Source: Amyloporia xantha
Taxonomy: Eukaryota > Basidiomycota > Agaricomycetes > Polyporales > Adustoporiaceae
Assembly: GCA_036971615.1 (NCBI GenBank)
Contig: JAYKKR010000009.1
Span: 1,364,001 to 1,428,000 of the forward strand
Length of the DNA: 64,000 bases
Direction: 5' to 3'
In this document: piece after piece, positions 44,726 through 53,546 of the stretch
Layout: every line of letters begins with the position of its first letter
Numbering within the stretch: the stretch's first letter is position 1
Notes under the pieces: generated by a model
Databases searched by the model: none
Seen by the model: only the letters and a program-made list of their open reading frames with translations
Told to the model about the DNA's origin: nothing
Translations under genes and position numbers: made by a program

Positions 44726-47700
44726 ATGGCCACTCGGTATAACCTTCGATCTCGCCGTGCTCCTACACCCGAGGCTGAGGCCTCGAGCCCTTTGGTGCCC
44801 GGTGAGTACTACTTACCTAAAACCGAGAGTATTGATCCTCCACTTGACAGAGGTGAACTCTCGGAGGCCGGCAACGATCACGTCAGTGAACGTTCGCCGT
44901 CCGAAGTGCGACACGGTCTATTGTACAGTCGTGTCGTCACACCCGAACCGTTGCCTGAGCTTCGCGCTCCAACGGCAGGCTCCGCTGTTGGCTCTGCTGA
45001 CATGAGTCTGGACTCGGTATTGAACACGCAGGTGTCAGTGCCGGGTGATGGTGGTATGGAGGGCGCGGTACCTCCTACCAACTGTGGCTATGAGAACGAT
45101 GAGGAACCTTGGCGTACGGTCAGGTACTCTCGTCGTAGTCGGAGCCTTGACTCTTTGAGTAAGGCTGGAAAGGTGTATTCAGTAAATAGAGACCCTGATA
45201 ATACACACATTTTGACGGACAACCAACGCTTGGCTGTCCAGGCTGCTGAGGACCTAATGAGTCAGGCAGATCGAGACCGCATCGAGAAGCGGTTTCGTGC
45301 GATCCGTGAGGAACGTAATCTCGAACGTTCAGAATCGCGAGGGGAGGGACCTTCCGTACCCAAGGATAAGGGTAAGGGTATTGATCCCCGCAACTGGGGG
45401 AATGCTCAGGTCCCTCCGGAGGAGTTAGATTTGGAAGCTCAGAAGCGAATGTATGAGCTGTACTCTAACTTCAGGTCTTTGCTCACGGATGAGCATGGGA
45501 GACCTTTGACCCTTGATGAACAAAGGTCAGCTTTGGAGTACTGGAAGTCTCGGAAGATAGCCAAGCCGTCGAGTACACCTATGGAGTCTAAGGCGGCTGT
45601 AACTGGGCCTCCTGAAGGCCCGAAAGCCCCGACTGTACCACGTACTGAACCAATTGCTGAAACGGTGAAGGCAAACAAGGTTGTCCGATTGGACACTCGA
45701 GCCGAGGAGCTCGAGCGCGAGAACATGCTATTGAAAGCACGGCTCGCCGCGCTGGCTATACCTTCGGGTGGTGTGTCTAGCGAGGGGATCTCCATTAGTG
45801 CGGGGCCCCAAGTGAGTGTCATAGAAGACGCTTTGAATCACTCACCGAGAAGTAAGAAGACTAAGAAGACCACCGTCGTTGGTGGACTTCCTGCTCTAAG
45901 GCCAGTCTCTCAAGTTGAGGCGGGCAGTTATCTGGGAGTAGCGTTCAGTAGTCTTGCTCGACCTTCCTCCGGACCAGGTGGATCATCGAGTTCATCGTCA
46001 TCCCAGTCATCTGACTCGGGAGACGAGCAACCCTCTAGTGCTGCAGAGACCAGTTCAGCAGGCGGAAAGGGTAGGCGTAGGCGGAAGCATTCGAAAAAGC
46101 ATTCGAAGCGAGCTCCCGTCTTGAAGCCTCGCGAACCGGAGAAATATAATGGTTCAGCGGATGTTCAGGCATTTCACAAATTCATGACCGAAATGTCGGA
46201 CTATATCAAGGGATATGATCTAGAGGCCGAGCGACAGGCAATTACAGTATCATATTTCTTGACGGGAAAAGCTTACAGTTTTTATGTATCTACGATATCT
46301 AAGAATCATGCTGACTGGAAGTTAAAGGACTTATTTATCGGTCTTTTCAATTTCTGCTTCCCAATGGATTTCCGTCTGAAGATGTTGAAGAAGTTCGACA
46401 CCTGTCTGCAACGGGATCGAACGGTACAGGAGTACGTTCATGAGGTCGAGACTCTTGCTAATTGGTCGGGAGTCTGGGCTGAGCGGGACAAAGTGACTCG
46501 CCTGTGGAACGGGTTCAATGTTAGTATTCAGCAAGAACTCTGGCGAAAGCAATTGAACCCTTCTCTCTCCAGTTGGAGTGAGGTGGTGAACGCTGCGGAG
46601 ATCGAGGAGATTGCGCAGTCGGTCATCCCTGGGGGAAAGAGACCTCCATTGTTTGTGGGACCGATTTATCACCCGCCACCTGCAAATCGTAGGCAGTCTG
46701 GGAGTGCTGGAGGGCGGGGAAATCCTATGGGAAATCCTATGCCCATTAGCAGTCCTCAGAAGGCGGGAAAGGGACCATCACGGGGAAGGTTCTCACCTCT
46801 GGCTGGTGGGACAGCTCCAAAACCGACTAATAGGCAATCATTTGGGTTGCAGGCACCTAGTGCATCGGGAGGCCATCTCTCTGAAAAGAAGCGGGCCGAG
46901 TTGCGTGCTGCAGGGAAATGCTTCATTTGTGAGCAACCCGACCATATTAGCCGCAACTGCCCACGTACCAATCGTGTGTTGTCTAATCAGAAGGGGAAGC
47001 CACCTGGATTGTCATCGTTCAGTGTGGAACCTGACTTCCAATCTCTGACTGACCTGGCGGCATCGACAGCTCGGATTGACGAGCTGGAATTGAACCATGT
47101 GGGGTTTGATTGTGGTGATGAGCTACCAGAACTGCAGACTGTGTCTTATGCGTCGGAATCTGATAGTTCGGAAATCAGTGAAGAGGTAGTCCAGTGGGAT
47201 GAGGAGTTCACTCCCCAATATTTGCCCATCACTGCAGCAGAAGGGCGACCCTTGACTCGTCTCGGGGACCTGTATGCTGAGAATGCCTCACGGGTATTGG
47301 CGAGGAGCACCCCTTACTGTTGCCTGCCAAACCCGACTCCCGATGAGGACCCAGAATACCAATTCTGCATATACCAGACTACCGAGACGGAGCATGCTGT
47401 CTGCTACTATGAGGCGCCCCTGTGTGACCCAGGGCCCTTGCTGGGGTCACGTCTCTTAAAAGACCCCCAGTTTGACATTGCGTCGTGGTTTCGACGAGAT
47501 GTGGCAGGTCGTTTATTTGGCCACGGGGAGGCATGTGCCGTCACAGGACCAGCAGGCGTGATTGGCTACAATGCTCTCGCCGACGGGGCAGCCCGCATGC
47601 TGGAACGGCATATTGAACTTCCGGCGTGTGCTGATGACGACTGGGGAGGGGAGACCCCTCGATTTGTATGCCATCAGCGTGAGGATCATGTTGAAGTTAT

Positions 47701-50700
47701 CGACACGTACCTAGCATTCGAGCTCCGTGTCCCGAACGGGATGTTGGAGAACAAGAAATTGGACTTGCCCAACCTCTTCGCGCTACACGCTCGTCGGAGC
47801 CTGAGCCCTCTACCATTTCGGGTGGATGACCTGGAGGGCGAGCTCGCAGACTTATTCTGGTTTGATGATCAAACAGGGGATTATCTCGAGTACATAGAAG
47901 TCATGGCGAACGGCATACCTGCTTCAGCTTCGCGGACGGCTGTGGAGCGGAACGCAGGCGTGCCTCGTGATTTCACTCGGGTGATCCCCGAGCCAGTCGT
48001 TGTCGTAGTGGATGTGAATGGGCACCCCGCGCGCGCACTGCTGGACACCGGCTCGCTAGCAGACTTCATGTCGGCACGGCTTGCTCATCAACTCAGTGTG
48101 AAGACTTTCGCATTGGAGAAACCTTTGCCTGTTCATCTGGCGGTGCAGGGATCTCGCTCGAAGATCAATTTTGGTTGTTCTGCTGAGTTAAGGTATCAGT
48201 CTATCAAGGGACCTCGATACTTTGATGTTGTCAACTTACAGAACTATGATCTTATCCTCGGAACACCGTTCTTGTTCCAGCATCAGGTTGTGGTGGGTTT
48301 CAACCCAGTCACGGTCGAGGTTGGCAGTGCGGTGCCTCTCCGGTTGGAGGGCAAGAAGCTTCGCGTCCTTGAGTCACGGGCCGCGGAGGTGGTAGCCGAC
48401 CATCTGGAACGTGCACGACAGTTCTTGCGTAAGTACGCAGAGCCGATATGCAAGGAGGCCAATGACTCACCTTTGCCTCCATTGCGCGTGATCAACCATA
48501 CCATCCCCTTGAAGGATGAGAGTAAGGTCTACACGTGGCGACCATCTAAGTGTCCTGATGCGCTTAGACCGATCTGGAATGAGAAACGGGAAGCCTACCT
48601 GAAGTCGGGGCGTTGGCGTATGACGTCGGCTCGCAACACATCCCCTATGCTTCTCCTAAAGAAGCCGGGAACTGGTGTGAAGGGAGTCACGCCACGCCTT
48701 CGGACGGTTTGCGACCTGCGCGAACGTAATGCGAATACCGTGAAGGTGACCTCACCCTTGCCGGACATGGAGGGAATCTTGCGGCGGGTGGCTCGGAAGC
48801 CGTTTCGTTCAATGGTAGATGGAAAGGACGCATATGAACAGATACGTGTTGAGCCTGACCATGTGGAACGGACGGCCATGACTACTCCTGATGGGAACAT
48901 GGTCAGTCTCGTGCTCCAGCAGGGCGATTGTAACGCGGTCGCAACATACCAGTCACTGATGAATCACCTGTTTGGAGCATACATCTCCCGGTGGATGGAT
49001 GTTTATCTAGATGATATTGTGATATACTCCGATACCTTGGAGGAGCACATTAGTCATGTTCAGACAGTCATTGATATTCTCACGAGGGAGGAACTTTACC
49101 TTAGTGCCTCTAAGCTTCATTTTCTGTGTAACGAAATGAAACTTCTCGGGAGAATTGTTGATGAAACCGGTATTCGCATGGATCCTGATAAGGTGGACTC
49201 CGTTCTGAATTGGAAGGTTCCGACGACCAAGGAACTCTTGCGGGGCTTCCTGGGGTCAGTTGGGTACCTGGCAGATGATATTGCTAACATTCGCATACCT
49301 ATGGGGATTTTGACGTCGCTGACTGGGTCTGAGTCCAGCTTTCGCTGGGATTACACTCATCAGCGGGCGTTCGACGAGGTGAAACGGCTCGTGCATGCAC
49401 ACCGCGAACATCACCGCGTACCTCTCGATTATTCGGAGGGCGCGCCGGCTATTTGGCTGGTAACGGACGGCTCGTTGGGTGGGATTGCTGGTGTTGTCTC
49501 GCAGGGAACCGACTTCCGCACTGCGAGGGTGGCTGCATTCTATTCAGCGAAGTTGTCAGCAGCACAATTGAACTACCCGGTGCATGAGATCGAGATGTTG
49601 GCTGGGGTTGAGTCTATGTTGCGCCACCGGGAGATCCTCCTTGGTTGTCGCTTCACCTGGCTGACGGATCACAAGGGCCTTATCCACCTCGTCAATCAGC
49701 GCAATCTGTCGGGGCGACAGGCTCGTTGGTTAGAGAAAATTGCCGAGTTTGATTTTACGGTGGAATACGTACCGGGTACGGAGAACGTCCTAGCCGACGC
49801 GCTGTCTCGGATCTATTCGAACGATGCTGCCGGCACTGTTCGCGCACCGTCGGAGTACACATTGCACGATGAGCACGATGATTTTGCTGGTCGTTTGGAT
49901 GCTCACGCGATTTCGCTGCCGGTCCTGACTGGCCTGGAGGCGAACGCGGTTAGGACGCGCAGCTCGACGCGGGTAGCGCCCGAGCAGCGCCCAGTGTCGG
50001 CGCGCTCGAGTACGATACTGCGGGGACGCGGTAGCGCTGCGCTGCGTAGACGGCAGGGCTCTGGGACGCGGGGCGGCGCGCTGGCGACGGCTGCGTCTGC
50101 CCGACGTTCTGAGGAGCCGTCTGCGGAGAGTAGGGGGCCGCTGGCGACGGCTGCGCTGCGTGGGCAGCGGATTGCTGGGACGCCGAGCGGCGCGCTCGCG
50201 ACGGCTGTATCTGCCAGCCGTTCAGGGGAGTCGTCCGCGGCAACGGCGCCGCTGGCAAACGCTGCCCTGCGCGGGCGGCGGGGTCCAGGCGGACGACGTG
50301 GCGCGCAGGTGACGGCTACTTCGTCACGTCGTCCTGAGGTGCTGCCGGCAGAAACGGGACGGCCGGAGACCGCTCGCGAGTTTGCGAAGCGTATTCGACG
50401 TGTCGTTCTTCGCGGGCCGCGTGAGGAACGACAGGAGGGCGGGAACCTGCAGGAAAACGCTCTGTCAGGTACTCAGCAGGTTGAAGAGCAGGACTTACCA
50501 GGTCTAACGACCTCTGAAGGAGCCGGAGGGCTCAATCGCGAAGCTGGTGGACATAGCCATCAACGCGATTGGGCCGCTATGGTCGAAGAAGAGCGCAGTC
50601 TGTCGCGACAGACTGAGGCTTGTTTGGACGCCCACAGCGCCAAACAAGACTCGCCCGTTTCGGGCGCACCGGCTGGCACTACCAACCGTCCGCGCGACGG

Positions 50701-53200
50701 TCTGGAGGGCGCGAACGCTGCTGTCCGTCAGGACTCTAGTCAATTGCTCGACCTTATCTCGGCGGACTTGGATGGTATTGACCTACCTGGAAGTCTTCGG
50801 GGACGGTACTCTGAGGACTCGTTCTACAAGATTATCTTGGAGAGTCCAAAGCAATATAAGAACTTCCGCGTAACGGATGGTCTAGTGCTTATACGAGAAC
50901 GGGGTAAGGAACTACTGTGCCTACCCGACGTCCTTGTTCAAGAACGGAGTGTGCGAGAAATAGTGATCGCACACGCCCACTCACTGCTTGCCCATCTAGG
51001 ATCTTACAAGACTCTTGGTCTTCTGCGGGACCACGTCTGGTGGAAAACGATGGGCACAGACATACAGAAGTATTGTGATACTTGTATGACCTGTAGACGC
51101 AGTAAGCCATCTAATCAGAAGCCCTATGGGCTGTTGAATCCTCTTTCGGTTCCAAGCTTACCTTGGGAAGCTATTGGAATGGATTTCGTAGGTCCTCTTC
51201 CCGAGTCGAAGGATCGGGACGGGATGTATGACTCGATAACTGTAATTATCGATTTGCTGACTGCTATGGTACATCTCGTTCCGAGTAGGACAAACTATAC
51301 GGCACGAAACGTAGCTGAATTGGTGTTCTCCGAAGTCTACAAACACCACGGATTGCCGAAGGCAATCGTCAGTGACCGGGATGTACTCTTCACTAGTCTC
51401 TTCTGGACTCACTTGCACAAGCTCATGGGAGTCGAGCTGAGGATGTCGAGCGCATACCATCCAGAGTCGGATGGTTCCACGGAACGTGCTAATCGCACCG
51501 TGACACAGATGCTTCGCCAGTGTATTGGTCCACACCAAAAGGACTGGGTGTCACGTTTACCTGGAATTGAGTTCGCAATCAATCTCGCCAGGTCAGACAG
51601 CACTGGCTATGCGCCGTTCTTCCTGAACTCTGGCCGTATGCCCCGTGCGATGATCTGGGACAACCCGGGAAGCGAGGAATATCCCGGTGTCCGAGCTTAT
51701 GCCCAGAAGGTCAAGTATGCTTTGATATCGGCCCATGACAGCATTATCGCTGCTAGGGTAAAGCAGACTAGGGACGCCAACCGGCGTCGACGTCCAGCTC
51801 CGTTTACGGAAGACGATTTGGTGTATATCTCCACCAAGAACATGTCGTTGCCTCGCGGTTTGGCTCGTAAGCTAATACCCAAATATATTGGGCCTTATAG
51901 GATTCTCCGAGATTTTCGGAACAACTCCTACAAGTTGGAACTACCTTCGAACCTTAAACGACGGGGAATCCACGACGTCTTTCACGCTTCACTGTTGCGT
52001 GCACACGAGCCAAATGATGATCGCCTGTTTCCCGGCCGACTTGACAGCCAGGTCGCGGAGCTTGAGGATAAGGATGAGGAATGGGCAATTGACCAACTTG
52101 TCTCTCATCGCGGGTCAGGCACAGAGGCCCTGTTCGAGGCTGTATGGAAATCGGGAGATCGTACCTGGGTTCCATACATGGCAATCAAACACTTAGGCGC
52201 CGTAAAAGTCTATCTTGAAGCTTTAGGCGTGCCAAATATTTCATCACTCCCTGCGGGAGAGGGATCACCACCAGCGGACCCTCAGATATTCCTCGGGAAT
52301 TCGGTGTTAGGAACAACGGTGCGAAGACATAAAAGACAGCGTGGGGGTAGACGAAGAAGACAAACAATTTGCGCTCTTCCCGATCGAGTCTTTGCTCTCG
52401 GGTCCCCTTCCTCCCCCCTCGCCGAATCTATCGCTACCTCTCTCGTTCGAAGCATCCTACACGAGTCCCCCAACTTCCCTCTACATCCCACTTGGCGAGA
52501 CACTATCACTATGGCTGAGTCGACAGATCCCTACCCGAACACTTACGCTCGGCGTCACTCCGATGGCTCGTTATCCCTCCGGGACCCCGCAAATGACTGT
52601 CGCCATCGTTTCACAGTGTCGCAGCTGTCCGCCTTTGCGAAGTTCGACCTCTCGCTCCGAGACGGGCAGTTCAGTAAAGTCTCTGATGCCATCCCTGGCG
52701 GGTATGAAGCATTCCAAAGCCTGTGGTGCCAGGATACCACCGCCGAGTATCAGTTCTGTTGGTTCGACATCGCATCTGGGTCGGTCGACATCAAAGGAAA
52801 GGCCGTTGACGCCGCTACCTTCGCGCCGAAGCCTCCCAAGCCTATCCCTAAGGAACGAGTCCGGGAGGTGAAAGTGGAGGTTATCCGGGAAGTACCGGTT
52901 TCGAAGTACTCACCTGATCAAGAGAAGTTGATCGAGTCGATGCTGTGGTCTGAGGCGCGTCGGGGGCGGAAGGTTTCCGAAGCGCAGGCGAAGCGCGAGG
53001 AGAAACGGCAAGTCGAGGAGGTTGTCGCGTCGCCGACGGCGAAGAAGAGGTTGGCCGACGAGGCCGGCAGTCAGTTGAAGAAGAAGCCGAAGAAGGTGGA
53101 CGAAAAGAAGAAGACGGAGGACAACGCCGTCGCAGGCTCATCGAAGGCGGCTGGGAAAGCCCGCGTTCGTGACGACGACAAGGCGATGGACACCGAATAG
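44726..53200 (+). CDS. retrotransposon Gag-Pol polyprotein
   Basis: A single 2,824-aa frame. The start is MATRYNLRSRR. A Gag domain (about residues 470-650, from KPREPEKYNGSADVQAFHKF) is followed by a CCHC knuckle near 731-745 (CFICEQPDHISRNC). The aspartic protease has LLDTGSLADF (about 1105). Reverse transcriptase has MDVYLDDIVIYSD (about 1425). RNase H runs from VTDGSLGG to LADALSRI (about 1580-1690). Integrase has the CDTCMTCRR finger and the DFVG, SDRD and STERANR catalytic segments (about 2150-2250). A chromodomain-like fold (EWAIDQLVSHRGSGTEALFE, then VWKSGDRTWVPY) lies near 2455-2505. Unusual parts are an Arg/Ala/Ser-rich insert of about 310 residues between RNase H and integrase and about 300 residues after the chromodomain, ending Lys/Glu-rich. 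No frameshift or stop separates gag from pol, so Gag excess would need another mechanism. Confidence 0.95.
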   Translation: MATRYNLRSRRAPTPEAEASSPLVPGEYYLPKTESIDPPLDRGELSEAGNDHVSERSPSEVRHGLLYSRVVTPEPLPELRAPTAGSAVGSADMSLDSVLNTQVSVPGDGGMEGAVPPTNCGYENDEEPWRTVRYSRRSRSLDSLSKAGKVYSVNRDPDNTHILTDNQRLAVQAAEDLMSQADRDRIEKRFRAIREERNLERSESRGEGPSVPKDKGKGIDPRNWGNAQVPPEELDLEAQKRMYELYSNFRSLLTDEHGRPLTLDEQRSALEYWKSRKIAKPSSTPMESKAAVTGPPEGPKAPTVPRTEPIAETVKANKVVRLDTRAEELERENMLLKARLAALAIPSGGVSSEGISISAGPQVSVIEDALNHSPRSKKTKKTTVVGGLPALRPVSQVEAGSYLGVAFSSLARPSSGPGGSSSSSSSQSSDSGDEQPSSAAETSSAGGKGRRRRKHSKKHSKRAPVLKPREPEKYNGSADVQAFHKFMTEMSDYIKGYDLEAERQAITVSYFLTGKAYSFYVSTISKNHADWKLKDLFIGLFNFCFPMDFRLKMLKKFDTCLQRDRTVQEYVHEVETLANWSGVWAERDKVTRLWNGFNVSIQQELWRKQLNPSLSSWSEVVNAAEIEEIAQSVIPGGKRPPLFVGPIYHPPPANRRQSGSAGGRGNPMGNPMPISSPQKAGKGPSRGRFSPLAGGTAPKPTNRQSFGLQAPSASGGHLSEKKRAELRAAGKCFICEQPDHISRNCPRTNRVLSNQKGKPPGLSSFSVEPDFQSLTDLAASTARIDELELNHVGFDCGDELPELQTVSYASESDSSEISEEVVQWDEEFTPQYLPITAAEGRPLTRLGDLYAENASRVLARSTPYCCLPNPTPDEDPEYQFCIYQTTETEHAVCYYEAPLCDPGPLLGSRLLKDPQFDIASWFRRDVAGRLFGHGEACAVTGPAGVIGYNALADGAARMLERHIELPACADDDWGGETPRFVCHQREDHVEVIDTYLAFELRVPNGMLENKKLDLPNLFALHARRSLSPLPFRVDDLEGELADLFWFDDQTGDYLEYIEVMANGIPASASRTAVERNAGVPRDFTRVIPEPVVVVVDVNGHPARALLDTGSLADFMSARLAHQLSVKTFALEKPLPVHLAVQGSRSKINFGCSAELRYQSIKGPRYFDVVNLQNYDLILGTPFLFQHQVVVGFNPVTVEVGSAVPLRLEGKKLRVLESRAAEVVADHLERARQFLRKYAEPICKEANDSPLPPLRVINHTIPLKDESKVYTWRPSKCPDALRPIWNEKREAYLKSGRWRMTSARNTSPMLLLKKPGTGVKGVTPRLRTVCDLRERNANTVKVTSPLPDMEGILRRVARKPFRSMVDGKDAYEQIRVEPDHVERTAMTTPDGNMVSLVLQQGDCNAVATYQSLMNHLFGAYISRWMDVYLDDIVIYSDTLEEHISHVQTVIDILTREELYLSASKLHFLCNEMKLLGRIVDETGIRMDPDKVDSVLNWKVPTTKELLRGFLGSVGYLADDIANIRIPMGILTSLTGSESSFRWDYTHQRAFDEVKRLVHAHREHHRVPLDYSEGAPAIWLVTDGSLGGIAGVVSQGTDFRTARVAAFYSAKLSAAQLNYPVHEIEMLAGVESMLRHREILLGCRFTWLTDHKGLIHLVNQRNLSGRQARWLEKIAEFDFTVEYVPGTENVLADALSRIYSNDAAGTVRAPSEYTLHDEHDDFAGRLDAHAISLPVLTGLEANAVRTRSSTRVAPEQRPVSARSSTILRGRGSAALRRRQGSGTRGGALATAASARRSEEPSAESRGPLATAALRGQRIAGTPSGALATAVSASRSGESSAATAPLANAALRGRRGPGGRRGAQVTATSSRRPEVLPAETGRPETAREFAKRIRRVVLRGPREERQEGGNLQENALSGTQQVEEQDLPGLTTSEGAGGLNREAGGHSHQRDWAAMVEEERSLSRQTEACLDAHSAKQDSPVSGAPAGTTNRPRDGLEGANAAVRQDSSQLLDLISADLDGIDLPGSLRGRYSEDSFYKIILESPKQYKNFRVTDGLVLIRERGKELLCLPDVLVQERSVREIVIAHAHSLLAHLGSYKTLGLLRDHVWWKTMGTDIQKYCDTCMTCRRSKPSNQKPYGLLNPLSVPSLPWEAIGMDFVGPLPESKDRDGMYDSITVIIDLLTAMVHLVPSRTNYTARNVAELVFSEVYKHHGLPKAIVSDRDVLFTSLFWTHLHKLMGVELRMSSAYHPESDGSTERANRTVTQMLRQCIGPHQKDWVSRLPGIEFAINLARSDSTGYAPFFLNSGRMPRAMIWDNPGSEEYPGVRAYAQKVKYALISAHDSIIAARVKQTRDANRRRRPAPFTEDDLVYISTKNMSLPRGLARKLIPKYIGPYRILRDFRNNSYKLELPSNLKRRGIHDVFHASLLRAHEPNDDRLFPGRLDSQVAELEDKDEEWAIDQLVSHRGSGTEALFEAVWKSGDRTWVPYMAIKHLGAVKVYLEALGVPNISSLPAGEGSPPADPQIFLGNSVLGTTVRRHKRQRGGRRRRQTICALPDRVFALGSPSSPLAESIATSLVRSILHESPNFPLHPTWRDTITMAESTDPYPNTYARRHSDGSLSLRDPANDCRHRFTVSQLSAFAKFDLSLRDGQFSKVSDAIPGGYEAFQSLWCQDTTAEYQFCWFDIASGSVDIKGKAVDAATFAPKPPKPIPKERVREVKVEVIREVPVSKYSPDQEKLIESMLWSEARRGRKVSEAQAKREEKRQVEEVVASPTAKKRLADEAGSQLKKKPKKVDEKKKTEDNAVAGSSKAAGKARVRDDDKAMDTE

Positions 53201-53229
53201 ACCATCGTAGACGATGGTCGGAGGGCGCA

Positions 53230-53541
53230 TGTAACGGGTCGGTACGGACCGACGCCTTCCAAATACGGTACCTTTCTTATGTCATCTCTAATCCCCCTTC
53301 GCCCTAATAATTCGTTCTACGCCTTTCGGTTACTTTCCTTTCTATTCTCATCCTTACGACTTAATGGCGTGCTACTGGCCTTTGTGCCCTAAAAATCTTC
53401 ACTCCTCGTAGTATAAAACGAGACCCGTTGTATCTACTCGGTAGCGTACACGGAACCCAAAAAGCAGCCTTTATCCCTGTCTGTTGCCCGTGCGCGTGAC
53501 TTCGTGTGACACAACCGACTCTTCCGGTCGCGAGCGTCACA
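53230..53541 (+). repeat. 3' LTR
   Basis: 312 bp, apparently identical to the 5' LTR, and followed by the duplicated GCATC. Its start lies 29 bp after the end of the ORF. Confidence 0.95.
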
Positions 53542-53546
53542 GCATC
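53542..53546. repeat. right 5-bp target-site duplication of LTR element
   Basis: GCATC, identical to 44245-44249. Confidence 0.9.

Larger units (their letters stand above)
44250..53541 (+). mobile_element. complete Ty3/gypsy LTR retrotransposon
   Basis: A 9,292-bp element bounded by 312-bp LTRs (44250-44561 and 53230-53541) that begin TGTAACGG and end GCGTCACA. They appear identical base for base. A perfect 5-bp target duplication GCATC lies at 44245-44249 and 53542-53546. The single ORF orders protease, reverse transcriptase, RNase H and integrase as in Ty3 elements, and a chromodomain-like segment follows integrase as in chromoviruses. Identical LTRs, an intact ORF and an intact target duplication mean a very recent insertion and probable present activity. 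A purine-rich stretch (ggtcggagggcg) before the 3' LTR is the likely plus-strand primer site. Confidence 0.97.
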
